A stretch of 64,000 bases of DNA from Tamarix chinensis (GCA_030549775.1 CM060177.1:52389138-52453137), one strand, 5' to 3'. Shown: positions 1-10,990, counted from the stretch's first letter. Translations and numbers: made by a program. The notes: generated by a model not told the origin, from the sequence alone.

Positions 1-233
1 AAAAGTGCAGTAGCTCATTTTTTCCTGTATGAGTACACCTTGATGCAGGAGCATCTAATGATTTTAATATTCATCTTAATTATCAAGGTAAGGAAGAATT
101 AGATTTATTAATGTTGGAGCCTATCATATTAAATATTCTTGATAATTTGTATATGCTTGGTGTTGAAAATAATTCAAGTTGTTCTTGTAGGTATGTTACA
201 TATTTGCAAGAAGAAGACGTTAATACACTTTAA
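1..233 (+). pseudogene. C-terminal tail of Ty3/gypsy Gag-Pol (copy A)
   Basis: The frame ending at the TAA at 231-233 encodes a tail with the motifs QGKEEL, LEPIILNIL and SCRYVTYLQEEDVN. It matches the tail of element F at about 56660-56837 almost residue for residue. In this family the tail follows the integrase GPY/F module. Its role is unknown and I see no chromodomain in it. The first 50 bases are more degenerate, and the rest of the polyprotein lies left of the window. It abuts an LTR about 70 bases downstream, as expected for the 3' end of an element. Confidence 0.85.
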
Positions 234-304
234 AGTGTACAAGTATTCAAAGCATGTAAGACTATGGCATACATGGGATGATACTTTACAACAAGAATAT
301 ATGG

Positions 305-895
305 TGATGATTCTCATTATTTGTATTAACTTGTTGCAAACCCTAACCCTAAGTGTATTTTATGTAAGTTAGGGTTTGATATAATTTCATGTATGCATCA
401 TAGTTAATTGTATGGCTTTGTAATGTTAGTCATTAGTATCATTTAGCCAATGATATTATGATTAGGATTAAGTGTTATATGGGCTTAATTCAACCAAGTT
501 AAATGGCTTTGAATTAAGGGTAAGAATCGACTGGAAGAGCCTGTGCTAACCAGCTGAAACTTCCACCTATATATACACCTATTTGTACACGCATGAAATA
601 ATGATGAATATACAGAATTTTGAACACAAAATCAAGCCAGTAGATCCTACGTTTATCTCTCCTTTTGAGTCTTCTTTGAGCAAGGAAATCCCAGGGTAAT
701 TTCCTTCCTCCATTGATCTTAACATTCAAACCTTTGAAACCTGATTCAAACTATTCGAACCAACCTGCATTTCAACCTATTTTTCTTCGAGTTTAATCCA
801 TATTAAACATTTGTTTCTTCTACTAAAATTCATGATTGATATCTCCAAATCATCATCAATCGATGCAATTGGCTCTCCACTTTGATTTCACATCA
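305..895 (+). repeat. LTR (591 bp) between gypsy copies A and B
   Basis: The segment starts TGATGATTCT and ends CACATCA, giving the same TGATG/CATCA termini as the LTR of element E (589 bp). The left side is the pol end of copy A. The right side is a primer binding site and then gag of copy B. The LTR therefore serves as 3' LTR of A and 5' LTR of B. It carries a TATA box and a U5 stretch (GAGCAAGGAAATCCC) shared with the LTRs of E and F. The start is inferred by alignment with E and F. Confidence 0.8.
568..576 (+). promoter_or_regulatory. TATA box of the A/B LTR
   Basis: TATATATAC lies about 265 bases into the LTR. E has TATATATACC and F has TATAAAAG at the same relative place, which supports it as the U3/R core promoter that would drive genomic RNA of copy B. 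Confidence 0.6.
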
Positions 896-899
896 TTTT

Positions 900-911
900 T
901 GGAATCAAAGC
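900..911 (+). other. Primer binding site, initiator-Met tRNA type (copy B)
   Basis: TGGAATCAAAGC starts four bases after the LTR end. Plant retroelements primed by initiator-Met tRNA have TGGTATCAGAGC; two mismatches are seen here. Element E has TGGTATCAAAGC at the same place. Confidence 0.75.
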
Positions 912-1762
912 TTCGGCTGATTGGAAGTTGTCGATCGAAACTCCCCCTGCAGATAGGTTATTATATGTGGTGTTCTTGCATCAAAAACTCACTGGTAGCT
1001 TGATCTTTTCTTTGAATTCTTGCATCTTTATGATCTTATTGAACTTTTCATGAGGTTCTTGTTCGAAGTTCTTGGAATCTTGCAACAATCCTGTTGCATT
1101 TTCCCCAGTAATTTGCATCAATCTTTGACCAGGTTGCAATCTAGTCGCAACTTCCTTATGTGTGTTGCCTTGTGTTACTACGAGTTGTTCATCCCAAACA
1201 TTTCTTTTTCCTCTTATTTCTCCTCCCTATATGTGTGTGATCTTGTGTTAATCCATCCATTTCATTACCATTTCGTGTATCAATTTGGAAAGGAAACAAA
1301 AAACCTGAGAGCTGGAGTACATCTCAGCACACGACCGAACCAAACGTGTGTGCATCCTGGCCTCCTCGAGCCATTTCCTCTCATTTTTCTCTCAAAGAAC
1401 CACTCTATACTCTCCCTCTATGTCTCCTCTACATCTTATATGAAGAGAAAAGTTCGAATCTTCAACTTGAAGACTAGTATGAGTTGAAGAAAAATGTGGC
1501 ACTCTATGATTTTATGTGGCTGAAATTTTGGGCCATATATAGAAGATCAATTCCATCGTTGGTGTCCCTACGTGCAATCAGTGTTCTTGTGGTTACGTCT
1601 TCTCATTTGTGCCTAATAAAGGAGTGTAGGTAGTGAAATTTAATTGACTGAGAATTAGCAAAGTGTTGTGCCTTGTTTGGTTGCAGGAAAAACAAATTCC
1701 AATACCTACACATTGTGGACTCTATTGTGTGCAACAAAAAGAGTTGTGTGTCAACCTTCACC
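912..1762 (+). other. Untranslated leader of gypsy copy B
   Basis: These 850 bases lie between the primer site and the gag ATG. The long open frame at 1020-1487 has no counterpart in E or F and no recognisable motif, so I regard it as chance. Leaders of similar length precede gag in E (about 790 bases) and F (about 1 kb). Packaging and dimerisation signals would be expected here, but none can be pointed to. Confidence 0.6.
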
Positions 1763-2057
1763 ATGGCTAGTGAAGAAGTTTGTGCCTTGGTAGAGTCTTT
1801 CAAACACGCTTCAACATCAACTACAAAGTGTGGAAGCTCAATTGGCCGAATAAGAAAAGCATAAACCATGGAAAGTTCACATGGAAACCACACATGATAG
1901 TGTGGAAGGAAGAATGAAGCCTATCGACCATGCAAAGAGTGGAAATGGACATTCCAATATGCATCACCATGAAGATAGAGAAGATGAGATGAGTTCCTTT
2001 GGCTCAAGCAACCAAAGAAGACCACCTACATTTCAAGTAAGACATGCATACCATGAA
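1763..2057 (+). pseudogene. Gag N-terminus, gypsy copy B, split by a 5.1-kb insertion
   Basis: The ATG at 1763 opens MASEEVCALVES, matching F (MASEEVRALVES at 52304) and the corresponding frame in E. Relative to F, about 50 bases are missing after codon 15 and the frame then breaks. Homology continues to CATACCATGAA at 2057, where a large insertion begins. It resumes at 7165 with ATGAAGATCAAGG, so 2053-2057 and 7165-7169 are the duplicated target ATGAA. The product would be the capsid protein of the element. Confidence 0.8.
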
Positions 2058-2479
2058 TGAAATGCCCCGAAAATTTCTAATTTTATAAATTATATTTAAA
2101 TGATATTTTATGAGAAAAACTATTTAAATAAATTAATTTTATTAAAATAAAAAGGGCATTAGTTAGGTCAAATTAAGAAGAAATTTAATTAGGAAAAATT
2201 TGGGTATTTTAGCTAATGAAGGATTTTATTTTGGAAATTAATTAAATAAACTATTTTGTTTAAAATAAGGAGGATAAAATATTTCCAAATTAATATGAAT
2301 TTTATAAATAATTTAATTGGAGAAATTAGGGTATTTTGTTATTTAAAATAGAATTTATGGAAAATCTTTTAAAAGTCCTAATTTAGCCTAAAAACATATT
2401 TAAATACTATTTTATTTAAATATTATTATTTTTAAATGTCCCAAATATTTGAATTAATTTAAATATCCAACCTAATTAT

Positions 2480-3770
2480 TTTTCTTTTCCTTTTTCCCTT
2501 TTTTTTTTTTCTTTCTTTTCCTTTTTCTTTCTTTTTCTTTCTTTTTTTCTTTCTCTCCTCGTCGACTGGGCCAGCCCAGCGGCCCAGTCCTTTCCCTTCT
2601 TCCTTCTGCGTCACGGCCCAGCCCAGCGGCCCATCTTCCTTTCCTTTCCCGCGGCCCGTCTCCTTGTTTTTCTTTCTTTTCTTCGGCCCGACTCCCAAAC
2701 GCTGCACTTCATTTACTTTTCCCACCGAAACTTCGCGTTCCATTTAAACTTAAACTTTAGCCACGCCGACGGGCCCGGTCGTTCTTTTTCTTTCTTTTGT
2801 TTTCCCGGCTGCCCGATCCAGCTGTCCCCCCTTCTTCAGCCCCACCGACCACTGACCTGCAACTCGCCACCATTGCCCTGGTTTTTCGCCAGCGATCTTG
2901 CCCATTTTGACCGGCCATTCTCCTCCTCTCTCTTCCCCCTAACTCTCCGGCCCTTCTCGCTCAACTAACCTCCTCTGTCCTTGCGATTTTTCCCTCTCCT
3001 TTCCCTGCGCAACCCCCTACCCCGAATTGCTGCCACCGGCCAAACAACGCCACCGATGACCATAACCCTACTTTCCCAACTCTCTAGCCGATCCACAGAC
3101 CCTAACCTATCATTTACACTCTATAAATACCCCCCATGATAACCTATATCGAGCCTTTGATTTCATTACCCAGAATTTGACCCTTTTGGCCGCTGACGCT
3201 TTAGACGCCTCATCCTCCGCCTCCGGCCAACTTCACCGCCATCCATGGCCACCAAAATCTTCCTTGCACCTCCCTATAGCTAACCAAACCATTCATCACC
3301 CTCGATTCTTTCTACACAATCCTCCCCGACTGTGCGAACTTCCCTCCTCGACCAACCTATTTTCCAGCCCCCGCCACCGTTTGCGCCGCCCTTAGCCACC
3401 TCTTCCGCCATTTCTGCCTCTTCTTTCACCTCCAAAATCTTCTACAGACCCTCCTCTATCTTCCCTGTAGTTTTCCTCTTTCTCCCTCTTCTCCTCTCTC
3501 TTTCTCATTCTCCTCCATCCGGCCACCGCCATCGCCGCCGTGCGCCGCCATCTTTGGCTGCACCGCCACCCTCATTCTGTCCCTCTCCTTCTAGGCAACT
3601 CAAAACACCCCAGCTCCCATCTTAATTCTCCCTATCTTATTCCCAGCATGCAACTTTCCCCTTTTTCTTTTCTTTTTTCGGCCACCGCCGCCGCCGCCGC
3701 CGTGCACCGTCGCCGCCGCCGCCTATCCCCACCAGCCTATGGTTGAACCCTAGACCCTCTCAGCTATTTT
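2480..3770 (+). repeat. Pyrimidine-rich, GC-rich block of unit 1
   Basis: About 1.3 kb is strongly C/T biased on the + strand and sharply bounded by AT-rich DNA. It includes GCC triplet runs near 3686-3720. Proline/serine-rich open frames at 3177-3746 follow from the base bias and are not supported as genes. The same block occurs at the same place in the other three units. Confidence 0.8.
3122..3130 (+). promoter_or_regulatory. Candidate TATA box in unit 1
   Basis: TATAAATAC is followed by CCCCCATGATAACC. It lies in a C/T-rich context typical of plant core promoters with pyrimidine patches. It would place a transcription start near 3155. The exact box is not evident in units 3 and 4, so confidence is modest. 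Confidence 0.4.
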
Positions 3771-3789
3771 TCCTTTTTTTATAATCCTT

Positions 3790-4400
3790 AAATTATTTTT
3801 TTTCAATTATTTGCATATAAATACTATTATTATTATTCTTAATATTATATTTTTAATATGCATTAGGATTATTATTATTAGTATTAATGTTTTTTATTAT
3901 TATTTATGTTGAGGGCTGAAGCCTATTGTATTTTAATTCGATTTTATTATTATTCTTCTTATTATTTCTATATTTACTATTATTAATATTAACATGTTAT
4001 AACTATAATAATTATTATTATTTCCTATTTCAAATTTCCATTATTCTTATTCCATTATTATTATTACAAATATTTTAACATTAGTGTTGTTAATAATGTT
4101 ACTATTATTATTATTATTATTACTAATACTAAATTTGGTTATTTATTTTACTAAATATTATTATTAGTATTATTTTAATAAAGGGGTCGAAGCCTTCATT
4201 TTACTTTGCTTTTGAATAATATCCTTATTATTATTATTATTATTAGTATCTTTGCTATTATTATTTTAGTATCATTATTATTATTAGGTTAAAGTCTTTA
4301 ACCCTATATTATCAACTTTTATTATATTCTATTATTTCTTATATCTTTAGTAAATATAGTAATTAGTTAATGTATTTTTATTAATATGTTACTATTTGGT
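3790..4400 (+). repeat. ATT/TAA-rich microsatellite region of unit 1
   Basis: Interrupted runs of ATT alternate with short unique islands such as GAGGGCTGAAGCC and GGGGTCGAAGCC. The counterpart in inverted unit 2 is at 12290-12780. Confidence 0.75.
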
Positions 4401-4725
4401 CAAATCCCTAAGGAGGTGTAGGAGCGTGCTCCAAGATCGGTGTCGTTTCAGGTAAGGGTGTTACTAAGGCCTCTTGTGTGCTTATATGCATTATGTGCTT
4501 CATATGCTATGTATTCTATGTTTATAATTATTAATTATTTTGTATGTAGTATGACATGGAGTTGAAGTATGTTTTTGTATGGCATGTGTACTATGTGTAT
4601 GTGACGATATGTGTTGTGACCCTATAAGACATGCATGAGAGGATATTGATGTGGTTTGTGTGGAAGAAAGGATGAAAAAGGAGGATGGGGAAAGAAGTTG
4701 ACTAAGGGAAGTGAGTTGACCTAAT

Positions 4726-5140
4726 TTTATGGTTTTATAAGGAATAATCTAATGTATGGTTTTATATGGAAGAATATAATTTATGGTTTTATTTAGGAGA
4801 ATCTAATTTATGATGTTATATGGGAGAATCAAATTTATGGTGTGTTTGGGAGAATCTAATTTATGATGTTAATTGGGAGAATTTAATTTATGATGTTATA
4901 TGGGAAAATAGAATTTATGGTTTGTTTGGGAGAATTTAATTTATGATGTTATTTGGGAGAATTTAATTTATGATTTGATTGGGAGAATCTAATTTATGAT
5001 TTGTTTGGGGGAATCCAATTTATGGTTTTGCTTGGGAGATTCTAATTTATGATTTTATGTGGGAGAATCTAACTTATGGTCTTGTATGGGAAAATCTAAT
5101 TTGTGGTTATGAATGGGAGAATCTAATCAATTGTATGGTA
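4726..5140 (+). repeat. Tandem array, ~28-bp period (TGGGAGAATCTAATTTATG)
   Basis: About fifteen imperfect copies of a unit built on TGGGAGAATCTAATTTATG, with variable spacers such as GTTTTAT or ATGTTA. It occupies the position where units 3 and 4 carry a different array (GGGTAAAATGGTAATTT). Confidence 0.85.
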
Positions 5141-5149
5141 AGGATGAAT

Positions 5150-5690
5150 CTTCGATTTTATGTGATTTGAATCTAGGGTTTGGTAAGGATGAATATTTGG
5201 TTGGTATGGATTGAATTTAGGGTATTGTATGACGGAATCTTGGGTTTTTCATGGTGGTATTAGGGTTTGCATGGTGGTATTAATGGTTGTGTGGTGGTAT
5301 TAGGGTTGCGTGGTGGAGTTAGGGTTTTGAATGGGAGTTAATGATTGCATGGAATTTAGGGTTTGCATGAAAAGTTTGAATGGTCGCATGGGATGTGTAA
5401 AGTCTGCATGGGAGTAAAATTTACGTATGAAAAGTTAATTTGGGATGTAAGGAAGGTAATGCAAGCGTTGTTTGGGTAGTTAAACACTTTGGATGGAAAA
5501 TAATACGTGGAACATTATCTGGGTACGTAGGAGATGAAGCTAGGGTTTGGAGTGGCTAATTGTGAATTGTCGTGGTTAATTAAGGTTTGGAATGGCTAAT
5601 TATGGTTGTTATGGTTAAATAAGGTTTGGAGTGGTTAATTATGGTTTGTGGTGGTTGATTGGGGTTTGGTGTGGCTGCTTAAGGTTTTTG
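5150..5690 (+). repeat. Shorter G/T-rich repeats of unit 1
   Basis: Successive small families occur here: GGTAAGGATGAAT (two copies), GCATGGTGGTATTAGGGTTT-like (about four), and GGTTTGGAGTGGCTAATTATG-like (about five). No coding frame is evident. Confidence 0.6.
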
Positions 5691-6039
5691 TTGTATCATG
5701 TGTTTTTGGTGATTAAGGTGTAATTATGAGAATGGAATCGATGATTTGTGATGTGTGGAGTGTTAAAATGATTTGGGTGATGTGAGGTGGAGTAAGAGGG
5801 GATGTTAAGGCCTAAATTAGGGTTTCGGGATAAAACCCTAGAGTGAGATGTGAAGTAGAATTGGAGGATAAGTGTAAAGGGAGCGATTCATGCATGTCTA
5901 GGGTTTGGTGGTAGCACATGTGTAATTGGTGAGTAAAGTATGATGATGAATATGGAATTTATGATTTATGACTTGTGCATGTCATGGTGAAAGCCTTTAA
6001 ATAAAATATTTAAGACACTAAGTGGAAGATGTTGAGTCG

Positions 6040-6475
6040 GGACCAGCCGATCCACCGGTCAGTAATAGTGGTTAGGGTTTTACCCTATGTGCGACCGATC
6101 CACCGGTAATAATAGTGGTTAGGGTTTTACCCTATTGTGACCGATCCACCAGTAATAATAGTGGTTAGGACATGATGTCCTATGTGTGACCGGCCCACCG
6201 GTTATAATAGTGGGGGATCCCGATCTCAATGAAAATAAACCAGAGTTTTGCTAAGACAAATAAAAGACACTAATTACTTATAGTGGAACACCATGCGAGG
6301 AAGAACCGAACCGATCCACCGGTTAGGAATAGTGGTTAGGGTTTTTACCCTATTGTGACCGATCCACCGGTTAAAATAGTTGTTAGGGTTTGACCCTATT
6401 GTGACCGATCCATCGGTAATAATAGTGGTTAGGGCATGATGCTCTATTGTGACCGGCCCACCGGTTATAATAGTG
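6040..6475 (+). repeat. Two clusters of four ~46-bp units (unit 1)
   Basis: Each unit reads GACCGATCCACCGGT, then AATAATAGTGG, then TTAGGG...CCCTAT. Four units (6045-6215) are followed by a spacer containing ACTTATAGTGGAACACCATG, then four more (6308-6475). The last unit of each cluster changes to ATAATAGTGGGG. The pattern recurs in units 2 and 3, and half of it in unit 4. Confidence 0.8.
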
Positions 6476-6678
6476 GGGTGTTCCTATGCTCGCATGGATT
6501 GATAAAAGGCATGGTGTGAATCGGATTCTGATAAGAGATTAATTAAATGATTAATCTGGATTATATTTGGGCCTTTGTACTTTTACCTGGTTGATCATAT
6601 GCAATTGTGATTGTTTTCTTCTATTCTTATGCATAGCTTATGTGCTTATGTGTTGGCCTTAGTGCTCGGTTACCTTAC

Positions 6679-6697
6679 TTAGTACGTAGCGTACTGA
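6679..6697 (+). other. Short hairpin near 3' end of unit 1
   Basis: AGTACG-TAG-CGTACT is a perfect 6-bp stem with a 3-base loop. Units 3 and 4 carry a 7-bp stem with a 4-base loop (TCAGTAC...GTACTGA) in the same context, ahead of a CATTCCCACG/CCATTCGTGG stretch. Confidence 0.6.
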
Positions 6698-7058
6698 TCA
6701 TCCTTTTCATGGGTGCTGCTCATTCCCACGAGTAGTGTGCCCTTCTGACTTGTGCAGGTGGGTGAGATATCCGTCGGGGCTGTGTGTTGAGCATGTTTGG
6801 CTCAAGTTCGAGAGTGTCGTGGCCGTATTTCAGTCTTTATGCAATTCTATTTCCTTTCATTATTTCTTTTGTATTGGAGTTATCCTCTTTGATTTATTAC
6901 CTTGTATTAAGTACTTATCCTCTTTGATTTTGCACTTTGATTTCTATTTTATTATGGTTCATAAACGTTTATGCATACTCTAATTTTTAACGTATGATCT
7001 TTCGAGTTCTTTTATGAACTGTTGGTTGAGTTCAATGTAAATCTTTTCTTAGCCTTAG

Positions 7059-7111
7059 CACTTGGTACTGAAATGGTCGGAGAGAACCGGTTTGGTACTA
7101 ATCTTTAAGTG
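7059..7111 (+). other. Long imperfect hairpin at 3' end of unit 1
   Basis: CACTTGGTACTGAAATGG pairs imperfectly with AACCGGTTTGGTACTAA...AAGTG about 50-100 bases before the unit's end. The same hairpin at 18964-19009 and 63820-63865 keeps its arms despite base changes. It may form in RNA near the 3' end. Its role is unknown. Confidence 0.6.
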
Positions 7112-7164
7112 TTTCTATGTTAATTGCTTCCGCTAAAAAAAGTAGTGAATTTTGGGGTGTTACA

Positions 7165-7935
7165 ATGAAGATCAAGGTATTAGACTTGACCTTCCTGAAT
7201 TTTCTGGTGATTTGAATGTGGAGTCATTTTTTAAATAGTTGCATGATATTGAGGCTATTTTTGAATTTAGAGAATATGAGGATGAAAGAAAATGCTAACT
7301 AGCTACTCTTAAGTTCAAAAAGTTTTCTCGAATTTGGTATGATAATTTAAAATGAACAAGAGAAAGACAAGAGAAGTGAAAAATAAAATCTTGGGAAAAA
7401 GTTTAAAAGCACCTAAGAAAGAAATTTGTGCTTAGAGAGTATGAGCAAGATATGTATGTTAAAATTACTAGTCTAAGGCAAGGTTTATTTAGTGTAGAAG
7501 AATACACTAGAGAATTTGAAAGACTAGCCCTTATTTGTGATGTTCATGAAAGAAAAGAACAAAAGTGTGCTATATATTTAGGTGGGTTGAATAATTTGAT
7601 AAGAGACAAAGTTGACATGTACTCTTATGATTCTCTTGATGACTTGATTAAATTGGCTATGAAGTTTGAAAGACAAACCAAAACAACTAAAGCCTATGTG
7701 TATAATGCTTCAACTTCAACTAAACCCTATTCTAACACCTTTACACCTAAATTAATATTTTATTAATGATAAAAAGAATAATATAGATGATAAAGGTAAA
7801 AATAAGGTAGTTGAAATGGCAAATAAACAATGTTTCAAATGTAAAGGATATGGACATTTTATTAGAGATTGTCCTAACCAAAGAGCCTTAACCTTACATG
7901 AAATAGAAAACATGGAACCATGTAGTGATGATTAG
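7165..7935 (+). pseudogene. Gag, C-terminal two thirds, gypsy copy B
   Basis: After the ATGAA duplication the gag text resumes (LDLPEFSGDLNVESFF...). The retrotransposon-gag domain follows, with YEQDMYVKITSLRQG, SVEEYTREFERLALICDVHE and YLGGLNNLIRDKVDMYSYD at about 7440-7670. A CCHC zinc knuckle, CFKCKGYGHFIRDC, is at 7831-7872. In-frame stops occur (for example before LHDIE near 7240 and at the end of the 7428-7766 frame), so no capsid protein can be made. It is a close homologue of gag in E and F. Confidence 0.88.
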
Positions 7936-8403
7936 GTTTTAGAAGTTGAATCTCCTAATGAAATATTAACTATGGAAGAAGAAGAAAGAGATCAGTGCTT
8001 TGTAATTCAAAGAGTTTTACAAATACAACCTAGTGTTACACCTACTCAAAGAGATAAATTTTTTAAGACTAAGTGTAAAATAAGTGACATGGTTTGTAAG
8101 ATCATAATTGATAGCGGTTTATGTACAAATGTTTCTAGTGAAGAAATGGTTAAGAAACTTGGTTTGGAAACTACTAATCATCCTTAACCCTATTCTTTAC
8201 AATGGCTAAATAAGGATAAAGGAGCTAAAGTAAACAAAAGAGCTTTAATCACATTTTCTATTAGAGACTATCATGATGAAGTTCTATGTGATGTTTTGCC
8301 TATGGATGCTTGTGGATTACTTTTAGGTAGACCATGGCAATATGATAGAAAAGCAACTCATGATGGAGTACCTAATGAATATGTGGTGAAAAAAGAAAAA
8401 TAA
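7936..8403 (+). pseudogene. Retropepsin-like protease region, gypsy copy B
   Basis: The text contains EEEERDQCFVIQRVLQIQP, then the active-site motif IIIDSGLCTNVSSEE at about 8101-8145 (catalytic Asp in DSG kept). It continues with PYSLQWLNKDKGAKVNKRA and CDVLPMDACGLLLGRPWQY. Stops at about 8185 (HP*) and 8401 interrupt the frame. The enzyme would release mature Gag and Pol parts from the precursor. Confidence 0.85.
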
Positions 8404-9600
8404 TTGTATAGACTAACACCATCTTTATGTGATCAAATGCCTTTGAGTGATGACAAAAAGAGATTATTTTTACATGAAAAGGCTATGGAAAAATGCATAG
8501 AAGAAGAAGGAATTTGTTATGCTTTAGTTTCTAAAGATTCTAAATCTAAAAAACAACAAATTGAAAATAATAGTCTAATTAAGTTGCTTGATGAGTATAA
8601 TGATGTATTTCCTAATGACTTACCTCCTAGATTACCACCTAAAAGAGGTATAGAACATGCCATTAATCTTGTTCGTGGTATGCCTATTCCTAACAAACCG
8701 GCTTATAGATGTAACCCAAAAGAAGCTAAGGAATTACAAAAACAAATACAAGAGCTTATGGATAAAGGATTTGTGAGAGAAAGTATGAGTCCTTGTAGTG
8801 TTCCTGCTTTACTAGTGCCTAAAAAGGATGGTACTTGGTTTATGTGTATAGATTCTAGGGTAGTGAATAATATTACTATCAAATATCGTTTTCCTATGCC
8901 TAGATTAGATGATATTCTTGATGAACTTTTTGGTGCACAAGTATTTTCCAAAATTGATTTGAGAAGTGGATATCATCAATTAAGGATTAGAGATGGAGAC
9001 AAACGAAAAACTGCTTTTAAAACAAAATATGGTCTCTATGAGTGTATGGTTATGCCTTTTGGGTTATGTAATGCACCTAGCTCATTTGTGAGACTTATGA
9101 ATGAAGTTCTCCGACCTTTCCTTGGTGATTTCATTATTTTATATTTGGATGTTATTCTTGTGTATAGCAAAAATAGTTATAATCATCTTGTACATTTGAA
9201 GAAATTATTTGATAAGCTAAGGAAAGCTAAAACATATGGGAAACTTGAGAAGTGTGATTTTATGCTTCCAAGTGTAGTTTTCCTAGGCTATATTATTAGT
9301 GGAGAAGGTATTAAAGTAGATCCTAATAAGATTAGGGCTATAAAAGAATGGCCTATCCCTAAGAAAGTTCATGATGTGAGAAGTTTTCAAGGATTAGCTA
9401 GTTTCTATAGAAGAGTAATTAAGGATTTTTCTACTATAGCTACACCTATTACTCAACTCATGAAAAGGGTGAATTTTATTAGGGACAAGAAGCTACTCAA
9501 GCCTTTGAAACCCTTAAAACTAAACTTTGTCATGTCCCTATTCTATCCTTACCCAACTTTAATCTTCTTTTTGAAATATTTTGTGATACTAGTGGAGTTA
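8404..9600 (+). pseudogene. Reverse transcriptase, gypsy copy B (active site mutated)
   Basis: A 400-codon open frame covers the linker (LLDEYNDVFPNDLPP, KRGIEHAINLV) and the RT fingers, palm and thumb. Visible motifs are [52 protein letters not shown] and [12 protein letters not shown]. The catalytic box reads ILYLDVILVYS where F has [11 protein letters not shown], so the second Asp of YLDD is Val and the enzyme should be dead. After LMKRVNF (about 9475) the frame shifts; the true continuation is in another frame. No start is biological here, since the protein derives from a polyprotein. Confidence 0.9.
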
Positions 9601-9944
9601 GAATAGGAGGAGTACTTTCCCGGGAAAAGAAACCTATAGCATTTTTCTCTGAAAAGTTGAATGGAGCCAAACTTCAATATTCAACTTATGATATGGAATT
9701 CTTTGCCATTATGCGGAGTCTAGAGACATGGAGTCATTATCTAAGACCAAAACCATTTGTGTTACATTCGGATCATGAAAACTTAAAATACTTACATAGT
9801 CAAAATAAATTTAATCCAAGACATGCAAAATGGGTAAATTTCTTACAATCCTTTGTGTTCTCTGTCAAACATTTAGATGGTAAAGAAAATGTAGTCGGTG
9901 ATGCTCTTTCTCTTAGATCTACATTACTTGTTATGATGGATTAA
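9601..9944 (+). pseudogene. RNase H domain, gypsy copy B
   Basis: The text [48 protein letters not shown] and VGDALS is the Ty3/gypsy RNase H, which removes the RNA strand during reverse transcription. The preceding stretch (9480-9600) is frameshifted and contains GGVLSREK in another frame. A stop at 9942 (MMD*) separates it from integrase. Confidence 0.85.
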
Positions 9945-10583
9945 AAAATATTAGGTTTTGAAATGATAAAAGACTTATATCCTAAGGATGAATATTTTAA
10001 GGACATGTTTAGTGTAGGTAAAGAAATTGGATACCATGGAAATTATTTCATACAAGATGGATTTTTGTTTAGACTAAATAAACTTTGTATTCCTAGATCT
10101 AGTATTCGAGACTTGCTAATCAAGGAAATACATGAAGGTAGCATTACGGGACATTTTGGTATACATAAAACAATGGAATTATTACAAGAAAATTTCTATT
10201 GGCCATGAATGGTTAAACATGTACAAGCCATGATAAGTAGATGTTCCACATGTCAAAAAAGTAAGAGTTACTTTCATAAAAGCTTATAAACACCTTTATC
10301 TGTTCCTGATAAACCATGGGAAGGAGTTAGTATGGACTTTATCCTAGGGTTACCAAGAACGCAATGTGGTAAAGATTCTATTCTTGTGGTAGTAGATAGA
10401 TTTTCTAAAATGGCTCATTTTATTCTATGTAATAAAACAGATGATGACACGCATGTTGCTGACTTGTATTTTCAAGAGGTTATTAAACTTCATGGAAAAC
10501 CTAAAAGCATAGTTTCTGATCGAGATGTCAAGTTTATGAGTTATTTTTGGCAAACTTTATGGCATATGCTTGGTACTAAATTG
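9945..10583 (+). pseudogene. Integrase, truncated, gypsy copy B
   Basis: The zinc-binding N-terminus is visible as [18 protein letters not shown], then CSTCQKSK (stops at about 10206 and 10288). The core shows [26 protein letters not shown] and [15 protein letters not shown]. The first two catalytic acids (D of MDF/DRF context and D of SDRD) can be read. Homology stops after LWHMLGTKL, before the expected HPQTDGQTE segment with the catalytic Glu. A duplicated 11-mer and the truncated end of an inverted giant unit follow. The rest of B is not in the window. Confidence 0.85.
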
Positions 10584-10639
10584 GTACTAAATTGTTATGA
10601 GTTTCTGATCGGGACCCATTTCACACCATGCCCTTTATA

Positions 10640-10990
10640 AGTCCATGCGAGTACAGAAACCCCACTATTATAGTCGGTGGATCGGAAACATATAGGGAAA
10701 AATGCTCTTGACCACTATTATTTACTGATGGATCGGTCTCCATAGCAAAGTGTTCTTGGCCATTATTATGTCGGTGGATCGGTCTGGATCTGACTCTCAT
10801 GGTGTTCCACAGTAAGTAATTAGTATCTTTCCTATGTCTTATCATAAATTAAGGTTTGCTTTATTGAGATTTGGATCCCCCACTATTATAGGTGGTGGAT
10901 TAGAAACATACATAATAGAACGCTCCTGACCACTATTATTCATTGGTGGAATGGTCTCCAAGGCACCTCGGCGCCTGGCCACTATTATAC
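10640..10990 (-). repeat. 46-bp-type units in inverted unit 2
   Basis: Read on the minus strand these are repeats of CCGACTATAATAGTGGGG and CCGATCCACCGAC with ATAATAGTGG, matching 6040-6475. The spacer with TACTTACTGTGGAACACCATG is also present. Confidence 0.75.

Larger units (their letters stand above)
2058..7164 (+). mobile_element. Giant solo-LTR-like unit 1 (5107 bp)
   Basis: It starts TGAAATGCCCCGAAAATTTC and ends GGGGTGTTACA. The ends are imperfect inverted repeats of about 20 bases, and exact ATGAA copies flank it. TG...CA ends and a 5-bp duplication fit an LTR, so the simplest reading is a solo LTR left by recombination. Inside, in order, are an AT-rich block, a pyrimidine-rich GC-rich block with a TATA box, ATT repeats, a tandem array of about 28 bp, two clusters of a 46-bp unit, and two hairpins. 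No gag, pol or transposase text is present. Units at 10598-14226, 14379-19107 and 59007-63965 are relatives. Ogre or Del/Tekay elements have LTRs of comparable size. A stand-alone transposon with 5-bp duplications is the alternative. Confidence 0.8.

Noticed and set aside
345..375. CCCTAACCCTAAG telomere-like words in LTRs (also near 47180)
   Set aside because: Two copies only; part of the conserved U3 text of the LTR, not a telomere tract.
1020..1487. 155-codon frame in the leader of copy B
   Set aside because: Not preserved in the leaders of E and F, no start context or motif, lies between primer site and gag.
3177..3746. Pro/Ser/His-rich open frames in the pyrimidine block of unit 1 (similar ones at 14746-15433 and 59404-60500)
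   Set aside because: Overlapping frames arise from C/T-rich composition. The peptides differ between related units and have no motif.
6040..6475. Regular repeats with spacers, superficially CRISPR-like
   Set aside because: Plant nuclear context, repeats diverge, spacers are themselves repeated, no cas genes. They are internal repeats of a mobile unit.
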